From Streptomyces qaidamensis (GTDB taxonomy: Bacteria > Actinomycetota > Actinomycetes > Streptomycetales > Streptomycetaceae): 64,000 bases of DNA. Under the pieces are notes generated by a model. It was not told where the DNA came from. It was given only the letters and a program-made list of their open reading frames with translations, and did no database searches. The DNA lies in assembly GCF_001611795.1 (NCBI RefSeq), contig NZ_CP015098.1, forward strand, positions 8,866,001 through 8,930,000, read 5' to 3'. Positions 42,833 through 52,401 of this stretch are shown here, piece by piece. Each line of letters starts with the position of its first letter. Position 1 is the stretch's first letter. Made by a program: the position numbers and the translations under genes.

Positions 42833-43855
42833 GTGAACATCGGTGAGATCGCCAAGCGGGCCGGTGTCTCGCGGAGCACCGTGTCCTACGCGCTGAGCGG
42901 CAAGCGCTCGGTGTCGGAGGAGACCCGTCGCAAGATCCAGCAGGTCATCGACGAACTGGGGTACCGGCCCAACGCCAGCGCGCGAGCTCTGGCGAACGGA
43001 CGGACCAGCACGATCGGCCTGGTCTTCCCGCCGGCGGGCAACCACTACACCGGGATGCAGCTGGACTTCATCGGCAGTGTGGTGGAGGCCGCGGCGGCCC
43101 ACGACTATGACGTGCTGCTGTCCCCCAGCGGCGTCGACAGCGACCGTTCGTTCCAGCGGCTGCTGGGGGAGCGGAGGGTCGACGGGGCCATCCTGATGGA
43201 GATCAGGCTGGAGGACGACCGGGTCGAGCATCTGGCCGAGCTGGACTTCCCCTCCGTCGCCATCGGCCGCACCGCGCATCCGGAGAGCGGCTGGTGGGTG
43301 AGCCTGGACCACACCGCGCTCGCGGCGGCGTGCGTCCACCACCTCGCCGACCTCGGCCACCGCCGGGTGGCCTTCGTCAACCGGCCCGAACAGCTTCTGC
43401 AGGCGGGGTACGAGTCAGCGCACCGCGGTCTGGACGGCTTCACCAAGGCCGCGGCCGAGCGCGGGCTCACGGTACGGACGTACTGCTGCGGGGACGACGC
43501 GGCGTCCGGCCAGGCGTGCGTGGAGCGGATCCTGCACGACGACCCGGCCACCACCGCTCTGGTCACTCTCAACGAGGCCGCTCTGGGCGGCCTGTACCGG
43601 GGGCTCGCCCGGGCGGGCCGCCATGTACCGCGCGACTTCTCCGTCACCGGCATCGTCGCGAGCCGGTGGGCGGAGACCGTCACCCCGCAGCTCACCGCGG
43701 CGGACGTGCCGGCGGAGGAGATGGGCCGGCGCGCGGTCGACCTGCTCGTCGAGCGGATCGAGCAGCCCACCGCGCCGGGCCGGCACCACCTGCTCACCCC
43801 GCCGATCTCGTTGCGGGCCAGCACCGGGCCCGCGACCGGCACCGCCATCTCCTGA
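42833..43855 (+). CDS. LacI-family transcriptional repressor
   Basis: A 340-residue LacI/GalR regulator. The N-terminal HTH is NIGEIAKRAGVSRSTVSYAL with the hinge ELGYRPNASARALANGRTST (about 45-64). The periplasmic-binding-like effector domain has TIGLVFPPAGNHYTGMQ, RRVDGAILMEIRLED, HLADLGHRRVAFVNRP and PRDFSVTGIVASRWAE. GTG 42833 has AAGGAG six bases upstream. The recognition helix (SRSTVSYAL) and palindromic CGAACCGGTTCG sites are usual for this family. It probably represses the divergent glycosidase and the downstream ABC importer until an oligosaccharide binds. Confidence 0.93.
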   Translation: MNIGEIAKRAGVSRSTVSYALSGKRSVSEETRRKIQQVIDELGYRPNASARALANGRTSTIGLVFPPAGNHYTGMQLDFIGSVVEAAAAHDYDVLLSPSGVDSDRSFQRLLGERRVDGAILMEIRLEDDRVEHLAELDFPSVAIGRTAHPESGWWVSLDHTALAAACVHHLADLGHRRVAFVNRPEQLLQAGYESAHRGLDGFTKAAAERGLTVRTYCCGDDAASGQACVERILHDDPATTALVTLNEAALGGLYRGLARAGRHVPRDFSVTGIVASRWAETVTPQLTAADVPAEEMGRRAVDLLVERIEQPTAPGRHHLLTPPISLRASTGPATGTAIS

Positions 43856-43998
43856 GCCCGACCGCACGTCACGCCCTTTCACTCCTCTCCCACTCCGCCG
43901 AGCACCCGACCCCCTCACCCTCGCCGGTTCGGCGTGCCCGCCTCCCCCCCCGTCACCCCCTCCCGCGGCACACGTGTGCCAAGAACGAAGGACCTGCC

Positions 43999-45240
43999 AT
44001 GCACAGCTCCTCAAGGCGCCGGCTCACCGCTGTGGCCCTGTCGACCGTCGTCGCCGTCACCGGTGCCGCCTGTTCCTCCGGCTCGGGCAGTGCCGACACG
44101 AAGGGCTCGGACAGCGGCACATACACCATCTGGGACCCGTACCCCCAGTTCGCCAAGGGCTCGGACTGGGTGAAGCTGCTGGACGACTGCGGCGCCAAGG
44201 CCGGTGTGAAGATCAAGAGGACCGGCTTCGACACCAGCGACCTGGCGAACAAGGCGCTGCTGGCCGCCCAGCAGGACAACTCCGCGGACGTCCTCATCGT
44301 CGACAACCCGGTGGTGTCGACCCTGGCCGAGGCGGGCGTGCTCACCAGCACCGAGGACAACAAGCTGGACACCTCCAAGGTCGACCCCAACCTGCTCGCC
44401 GCAGGCCAGTCGGACGGCAAGACCTACGGAACCCCGATCGGCGCCAACACCCTCGCCCTCTACTACAACAAGAAGGTCCTGGAGGAGGCCGGGGTGGACA
44501 TCGCCTCGGTCAAGGACTGGGAGTCGCTGACGGCCGCGCTGGCGAAGGTGAAGGCGGCGGGCAAGAAGGGCATCACGTTCTCCGCGATCGGCACGGAGGA
44601 GGGCAGCTTCCAGTTCCTGCCGTGGTTCTGGGGCGCGGGCGCGAAGCTGACCGAACTGGACTCCGACCAGGCCGCAGCCGCCCTGTCGCTGTGGAAGGAC
44701 TGGCTGAAGCAGGGGTACGCCCCCAACTCGGTCATCAACAACACGCAGACCACCAGCTGGCAGGAGTTCGCCGGTGGTGACTACGCCTTCGCCGAGAACG
44801 GAACATGGCAGCTCGCCAACGCCGAGAAGGCCGGCTTCGAGTACGGCGTCCTGCCGATACCGGGCGCAGACGGAGGCAGCGCCGCCGCCCCGACCGGCGG
44901 CGAGTTCGTCACCCTCCCCACCCAGGGCGACACCGGCCGCTACGCCACGTCCCAGAAGCTGGCGACCTGCCTGACCAGCACCCAGAACCTGTACGACACC
45001 GACACCACCCTGTCCTACGTGGCCCCCACCGGTGAGGTGCAGGCCAAGCAGGTGGCGGCGAACGCCGAGCTGAAGCCCTGGGTCGAGGCGGTCAAGGCGG
45101 CCAAGGGGCGCACCAGCGACGATCTCGGTACCCAATACCCGAAGATCTCCGAGCAGCTGTGGAAGGCCGTCCAGTCCGCCCTCAGCGGGGCCAAGTCCCC
45201 GAAGGACGCCCTCACGTCGGCGCAGGCCGCGGTGAAGTGA
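43999..45240 (+). CDS. ABC sugar-binding lipoprotein (CUT1)
   Basis: A 413-residue extracellular solute-binding protein of family 1. A lipoprotein signal with lipobox TGAAC is near residue 25. The body has LLAAQQDNSADVLIVDNPVV, YGTPIGANTLALYYNKKVLE, FLPWFWGAGAKLTELD, YAFAENGTWQLANAEKAGF and GGEFVTLPTQG, typical of oligosaccharide-binding proteins. ATG 43999 follows GAAGGA. Two permease genes follow at 10 bp and with overlap, so this is one operon. A weak operator-like CGCCGGTTCGGCG at about 43922 lies upstream, suggesting control by the adjacent LacI-type protein. Confidence 0.93.
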   Translation: MHSSSRRRLTAVALSTVVAVTGAACSSGSGSADTKGSDSGTYTIWDPYPQFAKGSDWVKLLDDCGAKAGVKIKRTGFDTSDLANKALLAAQQDNSADVLIVDNPVVSTLAEAGVLTSTEDNKLDTSKVDPNLLAAGQSDGKTYGTPIGANTLALYYNKKVLEEAGVDIASVKDWESLTAALAKVKAAGKKGITFSAIGTEEGSFQFLPWFWGAGAKLTELDSDQAAAALSLWKDWLKQGYAPNSVINNTQTTSWQEFAGGDYAFAENGTWQLANAEKAGFEYGVLPIPGADGGSAAAPTGGEFVTLPTQGDTGRYATSQKLATCLTSTQNLYDTDTTLSYVAPTGEVQAKQVAANAELKPWVEAVKAAKGRTSDDLGTQYPKISEQLWKAVQSALSGAKSPKDALTSAQAAVK

Positions 45241-45250
45241 CGAGGGTCCG

Positions 45251-46234
45251 ATGAAGCAGACGATCCATCCGCCGGACCACCCGTCCGCGCACGTCCGGAA
45301 CGGAGCGGCCATCGCCGCCCCGCCCCCGGCCCCCGCGCGCGACCGGCGCCGCCCGGCCTCCGAGCAGTGGGCCGCCTGGGCGTTCCTCGCCCCGGTGACC
45401 CTCTACCTGGCCCTCTTCTACGCCTATCCGCTCTACCGCAACCTCGACCTCAGCCTGCGCGACTACACCGTCCGCTCCTTCGTCCAGGGCAACGCGCCCT
45501 TCACCGGCATCGAGAACTACCGGACCGTCTTCGACGACCCGACCTTCGCCCCCGCCCTGCTCCACACCGTGCTCTTCACCGGCGTCTGCCTGCTCTTCCA
45601 GTACGCCATCGGCCTCGCGCTCGCGGTCTTCTTCACCCAGCACTTCCGGCTGTCGGCGACGCTGCGTGCCCTGTTCCTCGTGCCGTGGCTGCTGCCGCTG
45701 ATCGTGTCGGCGTCCACCTGGTCGTGGATGCTCAACAGCGACTCCGGCATCGTCAACGCCGCCCTGCACGCCCTGGGCATCGGGCCGGTGAACTGGCTGA
45801 CCTCGCCGTCCTGGTCGCTGACCTCGGTGATCATCGCGAACATCTGGATCGGTGTCCCGTTCAACCTCGTCGTGCTGTACAGCGGCCTGCAGTCCATCCC
45901 CGCGAGCCTGTACGAGGCCGCCGCCCTCGACGGCGCGAACGCCTGGCAGCGGTTCTGGCGCATCACCTTCCCGCTGCTGCGCCCGGTGTCCGCGATCACC
46001 CTCCTCCTCGGCCTGATCTACACGCTCAAGGTCTTCGACATCATCTGGATCATGACCAAGGGCGGCCCGGCCGACTCGTCCACCACCTTCGCCACCTGGT
46101 CCTACCAACTCGGGTTCGGCAACCTCCTGCCCGCCTTCGGGCCCGGAGCGGCCGTCGGCAACCTGCTGGTCGTCGCCGCCCTGGTGTTCGGCCTGATCTA
46201 CCTCAAGGTCCAGCGAAAGCAGGCCCTGTCATGA
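45251..46234 (+). CDS. ABC sugar permease, MalF type
   Basis: A 327-residue inner-membrane permease with six hydrophobic segments after a Pro-rich cytoplasmic N-terminus. The ATPase-contacting EAA loop is YEAAALDGANAWQRFWRITFPLLRP (about 217-242). LFLVPWLLPLIVSASTW and YTLKVFDIIWIMTKGGP are typical of CUT1 permeases. It begins 10 bp after the binding-protein stop, and its own stop overlaps the next start as ATGA. No ATPase gene is nearby; in Streptomyces such systems share the MsiK ATPase. Confidence 0.93.
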   Translation: MKQTIHPPDHPSAHVRNGAAIAAPPPAPARDRRRPASEQWAAWAFLAPVTLYLALFYAYPLYRNLDLSLRDYTVRSFVQGNAPFTGIENYRTVFDDPTFAPALLHTVLFTGVCLLFQYAIGLALAVFFTQHFRLSATLRALFLVPWLLPLIVSASTWSWMLNSDSGIVNAALHALGIGPVNWLTSPSWSLTSVIIANIWIGVPFNLVVLYSGLQSIPASLYEAAALDGANAWQRFWRITFPLLRPVSAITLLLGLIYTLKVFDIIWIMTKGGPADSSTTFATWSYQLGFGNLLPAFGPGAAVGNLLVVAALVFGLIYLKVQRKQALS

Positions 46235-47055
46235 ACCGACGCACCGGCCGCACCTGGTGGAAGACCGCCCTGGGCCTGCTGCTGACCGCACTCATGCTCT
46301 TCCCGGTCTACTGGATGCTCAACGTGTCCCTCACCCCCGACCGGGACATGCGCAAGAGCCCACCGGACCTCTTCCCCGCCCACGGCACACTGGACGGCTA
46401 CCGCACCGTCCTCGACGAGCAGTTGCCCTACCTCGGCACCAGCCTCGTCATCGGCCTGGGTACCGTCGTCCTCACCGTCGCCCTGTCCGCCCCCGCCGGC
46501 TACGCCCTGGCCAAGCTGCGCCCACGCGGCGGCGGCATCCTGAACTTCGTGCTGCTGGCCGCCCAGATGATCCCCGGCATCATCATGGCGATGGGCTTCT
46601 ACGCCATCTACCTCCAGCTCGGCCTGCTCCAGTCCGTCCCCGGCCTGATCGTCGCCGACTCCACGCTGGCCGTCCCCTTCGGCGTGCTCATCTTCACCGC
46701 GTTCATGTCCGGCATCCCCGGCGAACTCCTCCAGGCCGCCAGGACCGACGGAGCGGGGGCCCTGCGGACGTTCTGGTCCGTCGTCCTGCCGATGAGCCGC
46801 AACGCCGTCGTCACGGTCTCCCTGTTCGCGTTCCTGTGGTCCTGGTCCGACTTCGTCTTCGCCGGCACCCTCGTCAACGGCGGCGCCCACGAGCCGATCA
46901 CCCTCGGCATCTACCACTACATCGGCAACAACAACCAGGAGTGGAACGCCATCATGGCCACCGCCGTCGTGGCCTCACTGCCCGCCGCGGTCATCCTCGT
47001 CCTCGCCCAGCGCTACGTCGCCGCCGGCGTGACCGCCGGGGCCGTCAAGGACTGA
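46231..47055 (+). CDS. ABC sugar permease, MalG type
   Basis: A 274-residue permease with six membrane segments. The EAA loop reads LQAARTDGAGALRTFWSVVL, and FGVLIFTAFMSGIPGE, LFAFLWSWSDFVFAGTLVNG and LPAAVILVLAQRYVAAGVTA are typical of the MalG branch. ATG 46231 overlaps the preceding stop as ATGA, coupling the two permeases. Together with the binding protein it forms a CUT1 oligosaccharide importer. Confidence 0.93.
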   Translation: MNRRTGRTWWKTALGLLLTALMLFPVYWMLNVSLTPDRDMRKSPPDLFPAHGTLDGYRTVLDEQLPYLGTSLVIGLGTVVLTVALSAPAGYALAKLRPRGGGILNFVLLAAQMIPGIIMAMGFYAIYLQLGLLQSVPGLIVADSTLAVPFGVLIFTAFMSGIPGELLQAARTDGAGALRTFWSVVLPMSRNAVVTVSLFAFLWSWSDFVFAGTLVNGGAHEPITLGIYHYIGNNNQEWNAIMATAVVASLPAAVILVLAQRYVAAGVTAGAVKD

Positions 47056-47136
47056 CCGCCTCAACCTCCCCGTCACGACTGAGCCGCCTGCCCGTCATGC
47101 GACCGGTGACCCCTGCTCGAGAAACGAGTCAGCTTC

Positions 47137-48873
47137 ATGACCGCCGCCCGATCCGGCCCGGCCTTCTCCGTCCACGAGATCCCGTTCAGCACCCACGGGT
47201 CCTGGTTCGACATCTCACCCGTGGTGGCCGAGAAGACCTACGCCGAGGACCTCCACCTCGTCTCGCACCAGAACGGCATGCACGCCGTCCTGCGTCTCGT
47301 GCCCCTGGACCCGGCGACGGGCGACCGGACCGAAGCCCGCGTCGAGACCACACCGGGCCTGCTCAGCTGGATCAGCACGGGCGGACGCATCGACCTCTCC
47401 TACGAGTCGCCCGACACCGTCCGCCTGCGGGGGAGCGGCCTCGGCATCAGCGTCGACGCGTCCGCGCGGACCCTCACCCCGTTCAGCGGAACATACTTCT
47501 TCCGCGACCCGGCCGCGGACGCCCACGTGTTCACGTCCTACGAGACCGGACGCCGCTACCGCGTCACCGTGCTGTCCGGCACCGTCGCCGGGACCCCCGG
47601 CACCCAGACGCTGGGCGGCGGGCACCGCGGCCTCACCATGACCGCGGAGACCCACGGCCAGTGGGAGATCGCGATCGAGGAACTCGACACCGCCCGCCCG
47701 CCGTACGCGTCCTCCGTGCCGTTCGACGCGGTCACCGAAGCCGCACAGACCCGGTTCGCGGACTTCGTCGACAAGGTGGCCCCGTGGCGTTCGTCCGCCA
47801 CCCCCGCCGCCGAACTCGCCGCCTACGTCGTCTGGTCGGCCACCGTACGCCCCACCGGTCTGGTCACGCGGCCCGCCGTACTGATGTCCAAGCACTGGAT
47901 GGACAAGGTGTGGAGCTGGGACCACTGCTTCAACGCCCTCGCCCTCGCCCCCGGTTGCCCCGAACTCGCCCTCGACCAGTTCGCCCTGCCCTTCGACCAC
48001 CAGGACGACAGCGGAGCCCTGCCCGACTCCGTCACCCACTCCGAGGTCCTCTACAACTTCGTCAAACCGCCCATCCACGGCTGGACCTTCGGCCACCTGC
48101 GCCGACGGCTGCCGACACCCCCCGGCCCCGCCGAGCTCGCCGAGACCTACGACCGGCTGGAACGCTGGACCGGCTTCTGGCTCACCGCGCGGCGAGCACC
48201 CGGCGCCGACCTGCCGCACTACCAGCACGGCAACGACAGCGGCTGGGACAACGCCACCACCTTCGACCCCGAGCGGGTGATCGAATCCGCCGACCTGGCC
48301 GCCTTCCTCGTCCTCCAGCTCCATGAACTGGCCGACCTGGCCCGGGCCTTGGACAGGCCCGACGACGTGCGCCGGTGGACACGGGCAGCCGAGGAGACGC
48401 AGGCGGCGCTGCTCGACCGGCTCTGGGCCACCGACCGGTTCGTGGCCCGGGGAGTCGGCACCGGGGACACCTGGAGCAGCTCCAGCCTCCTCGACCTGAT
48501 GCCCGTCGTCCTCGGCGAGCACCTGCCCGGCGGCGTCAGCAGCACACTGGCCGACCACATCAAGGCCCACCTCACGCCCTACGGTCTCGCCACCGAACTG
48601 CCCACCTCCCCGCACTACCTCGCCGACGGCTACTGGCGCGGCCCCATCTGGGCCCCCGCCACCGTCCTCATCGAGGACGGCCTGCGCCGCGCCGGCCACG
48701 AGCGCCTCGCGGACGACATCAGCGCCCGCTTCCGCGCTCTGTGCGAAACCCACGGCTTCGCCGAGAACTTCGACGCGCTCACCGGGAAGGGCCTGCGCGA
48801 CCGCGCGTACACCTGGACCGCCAGCAGCTACCTCCTCCTCGCCGAAGCCCACGCACAGCGGGACGGCTGCTGA
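47137..48873 (+). CDS. (alpha/alpha)6 glycosidase, GH63-like
   Basis: A 578-residue cytoplasmic glycoside hydrolase with an N-terminal beta-sandwich (about 1-215) and an (alpha/alpha)6 barrel (about 225-575). Motifs: KHWMDKVWSWDHCFNALALA, QDDSGALPDSVTHSEV, YQHGNDSGWDNATTFDPERV (probable catalytic Asp), ADGYWRGPIWAPAT and ENFDALTGKGLRDRAYTWTA. These fit the GH63/amylo-alpha-glucosidase-like family acting on imported oligosaccharides. It follows the ABC permeases by about 80 bp and completes an import-and-hydrolysis operon with the LacI-type regulator. Exact linkage specificity cannot be read. Confidence 0.85.
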   Translation: MTAARSGPAFSVHEIPFSTHGSWFDISPVVAEKTYAEDLHLVSHQNGMHAVLRLVPLDPATGDRTEARVETTPGLLSWISTGGRIDLSYESPDTVRLRGSGLGISVDASARTLTPFSGTYFFRDPAADAHVFTSYETGRRYRVTVLSGTVAGTPGTQTLGGGHRGLTMTAETHGQWEIAIEELDTARPPYASSVPFDAVTEAAQTRFADFVDKVAPWRSSATPAAELAAYVVWSATVRPTGLVTRPAVLMSKHWMDKVWSWDHCFNALALAPGCPELALDQFALPFDHQDDSGALPDSVTHSEVLYNFVKPPIHGWTFGHLRRRLPTPPGPAELAETYDRLERWTGFWLTARRAPGADLPHYQHGNDSGWDNATTFDPERVIESADLAAFLVLQLHELADLARALDRPDDVRRWTRAAEETQAALLDRLWATDRFVARGVGTGDTWSSSSLLDLMPVVLGEHLPGGVSSTLADHIKAHLTPYGLATELPTSPHYLADGYWRGPIWAPATVLIEDGLRRAGHERLADDISARFRALCETHGFAENFDALTGKGLRDRAYTWTASSYLLLAEAHAQRDGC

Positions 48874-48970
48874 CGGACCGCCTCCCCGGACAGGCCCGGA
48901 TCCGCCCCGGGGTGTCGGTCGGCGGGGGCGGGGCATACGGGCTTCACCCCCTTGGAGAGGAGCTCGTCTC

Positions 48971-49138
48971 ATGCTCGGCATAGTCGCGGCGGTGTTGTTC
49001 TTCGTGGCGTTCCTGATCAACGCGGCAGAACTCGGCACCAACGATGTGTTCTCTTCGACCAACGTCATGCTGCTGGGTCTGATGTGCCTGGCCCTGCAGG
49101 TCGCCGGAGTCGGCGCCGGCTGGGCTCGCCGGCGCTGA
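48971..49138 (+). CDS. Small two-span membrane protein
   Basis: A 55-residue protein, MLGIVAAVLFFVAFLINAAE then LGTNDVFSSTNVMLLGLMCL, a second hydrophobic stretch and a basic RRR end. Two hydrophobic helices are separated by a short polar turn, a layout common among conserved actinobacterial small membrane proteins. ATG 48971 has GAGGAG eight bases upstream. A 13-bp hairpin follows the stop. Function unknown. Confidence 0.7.
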   Translation: MLGIVAAVLFFVAFLINAAELGTNDVFSSTNVMLLGLMCLALQVAGVGAGWARRR

Positions 49139-49150
49139 CGTGGGCCCCTG

Positions 49151-49179
49151 AGGTCCGGTGGCACCCTGCCACCGGACCT
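49151..49179 (+). terminator. Hairpin terminator after the small membrane protein
   Basis: AGGTCCGGTGGCA pairs perfectly with TGCCACCGGACCT around a CCC loop, 12 bp after the stop of the small membrane-protein gene. Confidence 0.75.
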
Positions 49180-49384
49180 GCGGTTCGCCGGCCGTACACC
49201 AGCGCCTCCTGGCTGAGCCTAGTGCCGGAGGAACCCTTCTGAGCTGGTCGGACGGCGCGTTTTCCGCGCACAAAGATACGCCAACCCGTCGTTGACCTCC
49301 TCTTCGCGGCAGGGCCAAGGTGATGGGGACATCGGAATTCCGATCCCCTTCTTTCGGTCACCGAACCGCGTACGGGAGGCCGCG

Positions 49385-49819
49385 ATGCTCCGGACAGAGA
49401 GCCGCGCACACGACAAGCTCAAGGAAGACACCGAGGCGGCTGCCCTCGACATGACCGCGACGGCCGAGCCGCCACAGTCGGCGATCTGCCGCGACCTCTT
49501 CTTCCAGCGGTGCCTGTGGTGCGGCACCCCCGCCTACCGTCGCTCGTTCTGCCGTGCCTGCGGAGCCACCACCTTCAAACGGGAGCGCAGCACCGGCGCC
49601 GGGGTCCTCGTCCGCCGTATCGGCCAGGCCCCGCTCAACACCTGGTTCGTCGCGATGGCCGAGGGCTTCAACCTGCTCTGCCAGGTCACCGGCACGGAAC
49701 CGGTCGTGGTCGCGATCGGGGCGAGAGTACGGGTCGTGCGGGGCGCGGCTCCGCGCGGCCAAGGATTCCCCCTGGTCGAACTCACCTACCGCGCCACGTC
49801 CTTGGAGCGCTGGTGGTGA
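49385..49819 (+). CDS. Zn-ribbon OB-fold protein (DUF35-like)
   Basis: A 144-residue protein with a zinc ribbon (QRCLWCGTPAYRRSFCRACG, two CxxC knuckles) followed by a beta-rich OB-like part (GVLVRRIGQAPLNTWFVAMA, LCQVTGTEPVVVAIGARVRV, FPLVELTYR). Such DUF35-type proteins often accompany thiolases or acyl-CoA enzymes and may guide acyl-CoA substrates. ATG 49385 follows GGGAGG at five bases. It lies 56 bp before a class III CoA-transferase gene, so it is probably the first gene of that operon. The exact role is unknown. Confidence 0.7.
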   Translation: MLRTESRAHDKLKEDTEAAALDMTATAEPPQSAICRDLFFQRCLWCGTPAYRRSFCRACGATTFKRERSTGAGVLVRRIGQAPLNTWFVAMAEGFNLLCQVTGTEPVVVAIGARVRVVRGAAPRGQGFPLVELTYRATSLERWW

Positions 49820-49875
49820 AGGAACCCGGCTCCGTCACGCCCACCGCCGGCCGGAACGACCAGAGAGGGAAGCGC

Positions 49876-51111
49876 ATGAGCACGCAGCACCAGCAGCCGG
49901 AGGGACGGGCCGCCGGCCCCCGTGCACCGGGCCGCGGTGCCCTCGACGGCCTGCGCATCGCCGACTTCTCCAGGGTTCTCGCGGGGCCGTACGCCACCAT
50001 GCTCCTCGCCGACCTCGGCGCCGACGTGATCAAGGTCGAGCGGCCCGGCACGGGGGACGACACCCGGGCCTGGCACCCGCCGGCGGACCAGGACGGCATC
50101 TCGACCTACTTCCTGAGCGTCAACCGGAACAAGAGGTCGATCGTCCTGGACCTGACCGAGGAGGCCGGCCGCGCACGGGCACGCGACCTGATCGCCCGGT
50201 CCGACGTGCTGGTGGAGAACTTCCGGCCCGGCACGATGGAGCGGCTGGGCCTCGGCCACGAGGAGCTCCTGGAGCAGCACCCGGAGCTGATCTACTGCTC
50301 CATCAGCGGCTTCGGCAGCGGCGCGGGCGCGGCGATCCCCGGATACGACCTGCTCGTGCAGGCCGTCGGCGGTCTGATGAGCGTGACCGGCCAGGCGCAC
50401 GGGGAGCCGGTGAAGGCAGGCGTGGCCCTCGTCGACGTGATCACCGGGCTGCATGCCTCCCTCGGCATCCTGGCGGCCCTCCGGCACCGCGACGCCACCG
50501 GCCGGGGACAACTGGTCGAGGTCAATCTGCTCACCTCGCTGCTGTCGGCCATGGTCAACCAGGCCTCGGCATTCGCCGTCGCCGGTGTGGTCCCGGAACG
50601 CATGGGCAACGCGCACCCGAGCATCGCGCCGTACGAGACCCTCCCCACCGCCGATCGGCCGATCGCCCTCGCGGTGGGCAACGACCGGCAGTTCGCGGCG
50701 CTGTGCGAGGCCGTCGGGCAACCCGGTCTCGCCCACGACGACCGTTTCCGCACCAACGCGGACCGGGTCGCCCACCGCGTCGAACTGCGGGACATCCTGA
50801 CCAGGCGGCTCGGTGCGGCGAGCGCCGACCACTGGTCGACCGTCCTGCTCGCGGCGGGGGTGCCCGCCGGACCGGTCAACACCCTCGACGACGCCTTCGC
50901 CTTCGCCCACAAGCTCGGCCTGCCCGGCATCGTCGACATCCCCGGCGCAGCCGACGGCGGTGGCGAGGGCACGCCCTCCCGCCAGGTGGCGCACCCCATC
51001 ACGCTGAGCGGGACACCAGCGCAGTACCGCCTCCCTCCGCCCGGTCTGGGCCGGCACACCGCGGAGATCCTCGACGGCCCGCTCGACGGCTCCGACGATG
51101 CCTCCGCGTGA
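49876..51111 (+). CDS. Class III CoA-transferase (CaiB/BaiF family)
   Basis: A 411-residue enzyme transferring CoA between acids. The N-terminal LDGLRIADFSRVLAGPYATM and LADLGADVIKVERPGTGDDT are the family hallmarks, as are SVNRNKRSIVLDL and LVENFRPGTMERLGLG. The catalytic aspartate is in GVALVDVITGLHA. ATG 49876 follows AGGGAAGCGC. With the glutaryl-CoA-dehydrogenase-like enzyme next door it may activate a dicarboxylate such as glutarate, by analogy with succinyl-CoA:glutarate CoA-transferases. That substrate is inferred from the neighbour only. Confidence 0.92.
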   Translation: MSTQHQQPEGRAAGPRAPGRGALDGLRIADFSRVLAGPYATMLLADLGADVIKVERPGTGDDTRAWHPPADQDGISTYFLSVNRNKRSIVLDLTEEAGRARARDLIARSDVLVENFRPGTMERLGLGHEELLEQHPELIYCSISGFGSGAGAAIPGYDLLVQAVGGLMSVTGQAHGEPVKAGVALVDVITGLHASLGILAALRHRDATGRGQLVEVNLLTSLLSAMVNQASAFAVAGVVPERMGNAHPSIAPYETLPTADRPIALAVGNDRQFAALCEAVGQPGLAHDDRFRTNADRVAHRVELRDILTRRLGAASADHWSTVLLAAGVPAGPVNTLDDAFAFAHKLGLPGIVDIPGAADGGGEGTPSRQVAHPITLSGTPAQYRLPPPGLGRHTAEILDGPLDGSDDASA

Positions 51112-51199
51112 CGCCCGGCGCGGCCCCGGCCCTGCGGAGTGCCGGCACAAGCACCTCACCGACCTCGATTTCCCGACCCTGATGACAAGGAACCACAGC

Positions 51200-52375
51200 A
51201 TGAGCGGCACGCCCCTGAAGGACCCCCTCGACCTGCTCGACATCGCCTCCGTCCTCACCGACGAGGAGCGCGAGATCCAGGCCACGGTCGCCAAGTTCCT
51301 CGCCGACCGGGTGCGTCCGCACATCGGCGAGTGGTTCGAGAACGCGCACTTCGCCCGCGAACTAGCCCCGGAACTAGGCAAGTTGGGTGTGCTCGGCATG
51401 CACCTCGAAGGCTACGGCTGCGCCGGGACGAACGCGGTGAGCTACGGCCTGGCATGCCTGGAGCTGGAGGCGGCCGACTCCGGGTTCCGCAGCTTCGTCT
51501 CCGTGCAGGGCTCGCTGTCGATGTTCTCCATCTGGAAGTGGGGTTCGGAGGAGCAGAAGCAGGAGTGGCTGCCCCGGCTGGCCGCCGGCGAGGCGATCGG
51601 CTGCTTCGGCCTGACCGAACCCGACTTCGGCAGCAACCCGTCCGGCATGCGCACCAAGGCCGTCCGCGACGGCGACGACTGGATCCTGAACGGCTCCAAG
51701 ATGTGGATCACCAACGGAGGCATCGCCGACGTCGCCACCGTCTGGGCGCAGACCGAGGACGGCGTCCGCGGCTTCCTCGTGCCCCGCGGCACCCCTGGTT
51801 TCACCACGCAGGACATCAAGCAGAAGATGTCGCTGCGCGCCTCGATCACCTCCGAGCTCTACTTCGACCAGGTACGGCTGCCCGACTCCGCGCGGCTGCC
51901 CCTGGCGCAGGGCCTGCGCGGACCGCTGTCCTGCCTGAACGAGGCCCGCTTCGGCATCCTCTTCGGCGTCCTGGGCGCGGCCCGGGACTCGCTGCAGGCC
52001 GCGATCGGCTACGCCGACTCCCGCGTGCAGTTCGGCAAGCCGATCAGCGCCTTCCAGCTCACCCAGAAGAAGCTCACCGACATGACCGTGTCCCTGGGCG
52101 GCGCCGCACTCCTCGCCGTGCACCTGGGCCGGCTGAAGGACCAGCACCGCATCCGGCCCGAGCAGATCAGCGTCGGCAAGCTCAACAACGTCCGGGAAGC
52201 CATCGCCATCGCACGCGAGTGCCGCACCGTCCTCGGCGCCAACGGCGTCTCCCTGGAGTACTCGCCCCTGCGCCACGCCAACAACCTCGAGTCCGTCCGC
52301 ACGTACGAGGGCACCGACGAGATGCACACGCTCGTCGTCGGCCAGGCGGTCACCGGCTATCCGGCGTTCCGCTGA
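51200..52375 (+). CDS. Acyl-CoA dehydrogenase, glutaryl-CoA-dehydrogenase-like
   Basis: A 391-residue flavoprotein. Substrate and FAD motifs: SGFRSFVSVQGSLSMFSIWK with the arginine typical of glutaryl-CoA dehydrogenase, then CFGLTEPDFGSNPSGMRT, GSKMWITNGGIADV, QFGKPISAFQLTQKKL and VRTYEGTDEMHTLVVGQAVT with the catalytic glutamate. It oxidises (and may decarboxylate) a dicarboxyl-CoA, passing electrons to ETF. ATG 51200 has AAGGA eight bases upstream. It is followed directly by genes for both ETF subunits, the expected electron acceptor. Confidence 0.92.
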   Translation: MSGTPLKDPLDLLDIASVLTDEEREIQATVAKFLADRVRPHIGEWFENAHFARELAPELGKLGVLGMHLEGYGCAGTNAVSYGLACLELEAADSGFRSFVSVQGSLSMFSIWKWGSEEQKQEWLPRLAAGEAIGCFGLTEPDFGSNPSGMRTKAVRDGDDWILNGSKMWITNGGIADVATVWAQTEDGVRGFLVPRGTPGFTTQDIKQKMSLRASITSELYFDQVRLPDSARLPLAQGLRGPLSCLNEARFGILFGVLGAARDSLQAAIGYADSRVQFGKPISAFQLTQKKLTDMTVSLGGAALLAVHLGRLKDQHRIRPEQISVGKLNNVREAIAIARECRTVLGANGVSLEYSPLRHANNLESVRTYEGTDEMHTLVVGQAVTGYPAFR

Positions 52376-52401
52376 CCACCCGGAACCGGAGGAGGACGAC
52401 C

